Below are positions 12,530 through 12,799 of a DNA stretch of 12,799 nt, piece by piece. The stretch lies in the NCBI GenBank assembly GCA_910585035.1, contig CAJUEF010000023.1, positions 14,729-27,527 of the forward strand, written 5' to 3'. The notes below the pieces were generated by a model. That model worked only from the letters and a program-made list of their open reading frames with translations, was not told where the DNA came from and made no database searches. Position 1 is the stretch's first letter; the number at the start of each line of letters is the position of its first letter. This DNA is from an uncultured Christensenellaceae bacterium (GTDB taxonomy: Bacteria > Bacillota > Clostridia > Christensenellales > MGBC116941). The position numbers were made by a program, and so were the translations under genes.

Positions 12530-12571
12530 CGGCATTACAATGATATTCTTTTGGATATTATTGTAATGCCG
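12530..12571. repeat. 42-bp inverted repeat beside the tRNA-Gly 3' end
   Basis: Seventeen-base arms, CGGCATTACAATGATAT and ATATTATTGTAATGCCG, are complementary except for one position, which is a G-U pair in plus-strand RNA. An 8-nt loop separates them. The repeat ends 6 nt before the CCA end of tRNA-Gly(TCC). On the minus strand, the direction of the tRNAs, the stem is followed by a run of A rather than T, so it is not a standard terminator there. In the plus direction only TTT follows. A processing signal, a small mobile-element relic or an attachment-site relic are all possible. Confidence 0.6.
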
Positions 12572-12577
12572 TTTAAA

Positions 12578-12651
12578 TGGAGCGGGTGAAGGGAATCGAA
12601 CCCTCACAGCCAGCTTGGAAGGCTGGAACTCTACCATTGAGCTACACCCGC
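12578..12651 (-). tRNA. tRNA-Gly(TCC)
   Basis: The minus-strand sequence folds as a complete cloverleaf. The acceptor is GCGGGTG/CACCCGC, the D arm starts AGCTCAATGGTAGAG, the anticodon stem is CCAGC/GCTGG with loop CTTCCAA (anticodon TCC at 12617-12619), and the T arm carries GGTTCGATTCC. The discriminator is U and the CCA end is encoded (12578-12580). It is the last of three tRNAs in the visible cluster. Confidence 0.97.
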
Positions 12652-12654
12652 GCG

Positions 12655-12730
12655 TGGTGGACCATCGGGGACTCGAACCCCGGACACCCTGATTAAGAGT
12701 CAGGTGCTCTACCAGCTGAGCTAATGGTCC
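12655..12730 (-). tRNA. tRNA-Lys(CTT)
   Basis: Complete cloverleaf on the minus strand, with acceptor GGACCAT/ATGGTCC, D arm AGCTCAGCTGGTAGAGC, anticodon stem CCTGA/TCAGG with loop CTCTTAA (anticodon CTT at 12695-12697), and T arm CCGGGGTTCGAGTCCCCG. The discriminator is A and CCA is encoded (12655-12657). It is separated from tRNA-Gly(TCC) by 3 nt and from tRNA-Gly(GCC) by 14 nt, so all three should be cut from one precursor. Confidence 0.97.
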
Positions 12731-12744
12731 CTATTAAGTTTTAG

Positions 12745-12799
12745 TGGAGCGGTAGACGGGACTCGAACCCGCGACATCCACCTTGGCAAGGTGGCACTC
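12745..12799 (-). tRNA. tRNA-Gly(GCC), partial (5' part beyond window edge)
   Basis: The visible 3' 55 nt include the anticodon stem CCACC/GGTGG with loop TTGCCAA (anticodon GCC at 12785-12787), the T arm GCGGGTTCGAGTCCCGT, and the 3' acceptor strand CTACCGC with U discriminator and encoded CCA (12745-12747). The D arm is cut off after GAGTG. The cluster thus carries two glycine isoacceptors on either side of tRNA-Lys. Confidence 0.95.

Larger units (their letters stand above)
12296..12577. other. Gene-poor AT-rich stretch with palindromes between the GyrI remnant and the tRNAs
   Basis: No open frame with a start and ribosome binding site is visible on either strand. The stretch holds a 12-bp terminator-like stem (12386-12426), a short palindrome GCATCAAATGATGC (12501-12514) and a long inverted repeat (12530-12571), each listed or discussed separately. 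The remainder is AT-rich sequence in which I see nothing. Confidence 0.5.

Noticed and set aside
12377..12637. Minus-strand 86-codon open frame across the tRNA-Gly and the palindromes
   Set aside because: It reads through tRNA-Gly(TCC) antisense to no known protein, has no ribosome binding site, and its sequence is low-complexity; it is a chance frame.
1..12799. CRISPR array, toxin-antitoxin pair, transposase or phage genes
   Set aside because: No regularly spaced repeats, no toxin-antitoxin-like gene pair, no transposase or integrase motifs on either strand.

Overview
The window reads as chromosomal DNA from a low-GC, spore-forming Gram-positive bacterium, most likely a member of the Clostridia (Bacillota). 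The evidence is a Firmicutes-type S10 ribosomal protein operon, a YtfJ/GerW-type sporulation protein beside a YtfI-type DUF2953 protein, a sporulation-type D-Ala-D-Ala carboxypeptidase, strong AGGAGG-type ribosome binding sites throughout, and AT-rich intergenic DNA with classical terminators. Every intact gene lies on the minus strand. The only plus-strand coding signal is a decayed gene fragment.

Read in the direction of transcription (right to left), the layout is as follows. (1) 12578-12799 holds a tRNA cluster: Gly(GCC), cut by the window edge, then Lys(CTT) and Gly(TCC), with encoded CCA ends. (2) 12062-12577 is a gene-poor scar. It holds a 5'-truncated, plus-strand remnant of a GyrI-like protein, a strong bidirectional-looking terminator, and a 42-bp inverted repeat beside the tRNA-Gly 3' end. 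(3) 12053-10914 is the DUF2953-ytfJ unit, with an extended -10 promoter and a very strong terminator. (4) 10760-8868 holds the D,D-carboxypeptidase and an RluB/RsuA-type pseudouridine synthase, joined by an ATGA overlap. (5) 8839-5949 holds lgt, pncB (nicotinate phosphoribosyltransferase; ATGA overlap with lgt) and a coiled-coil protein of unknown function, with its own promoter and terminator. (6) 5772-4831 is a ZIP-family metal transporter that starts at TTG and has its own terminator. (7) 4755 to the left edge is the S10 operon: a near-consensus promoter, a structured leader of about 160 nt, then rpsJ-rplC-rplD-rplW-rplB-rpsS-rplV-rpsC-rplP. The operon runs off the window inside rplP.

Functionally the window joins ribosome construction (S10 operon, 23S rRNA pseudouridylation, tRNAs) to envelope and sporulation functions (lipoprotein diacylglyceryl transfer, peptidoglycan trimming, YtfJ/DUF2953), NAD salvage and divalent metal uptake. 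Most of it is conserved housekeeping sequence and I see no novel defence or mobile system. The parts worth a second look are the S10 leader with mutually exclusive pairings, the uncharacterised coiled-coil gene in the lgt-pncB unit, the unexplained DNA upstream of the ZIP gene, and the scar between the tRNAs and DUF2953.
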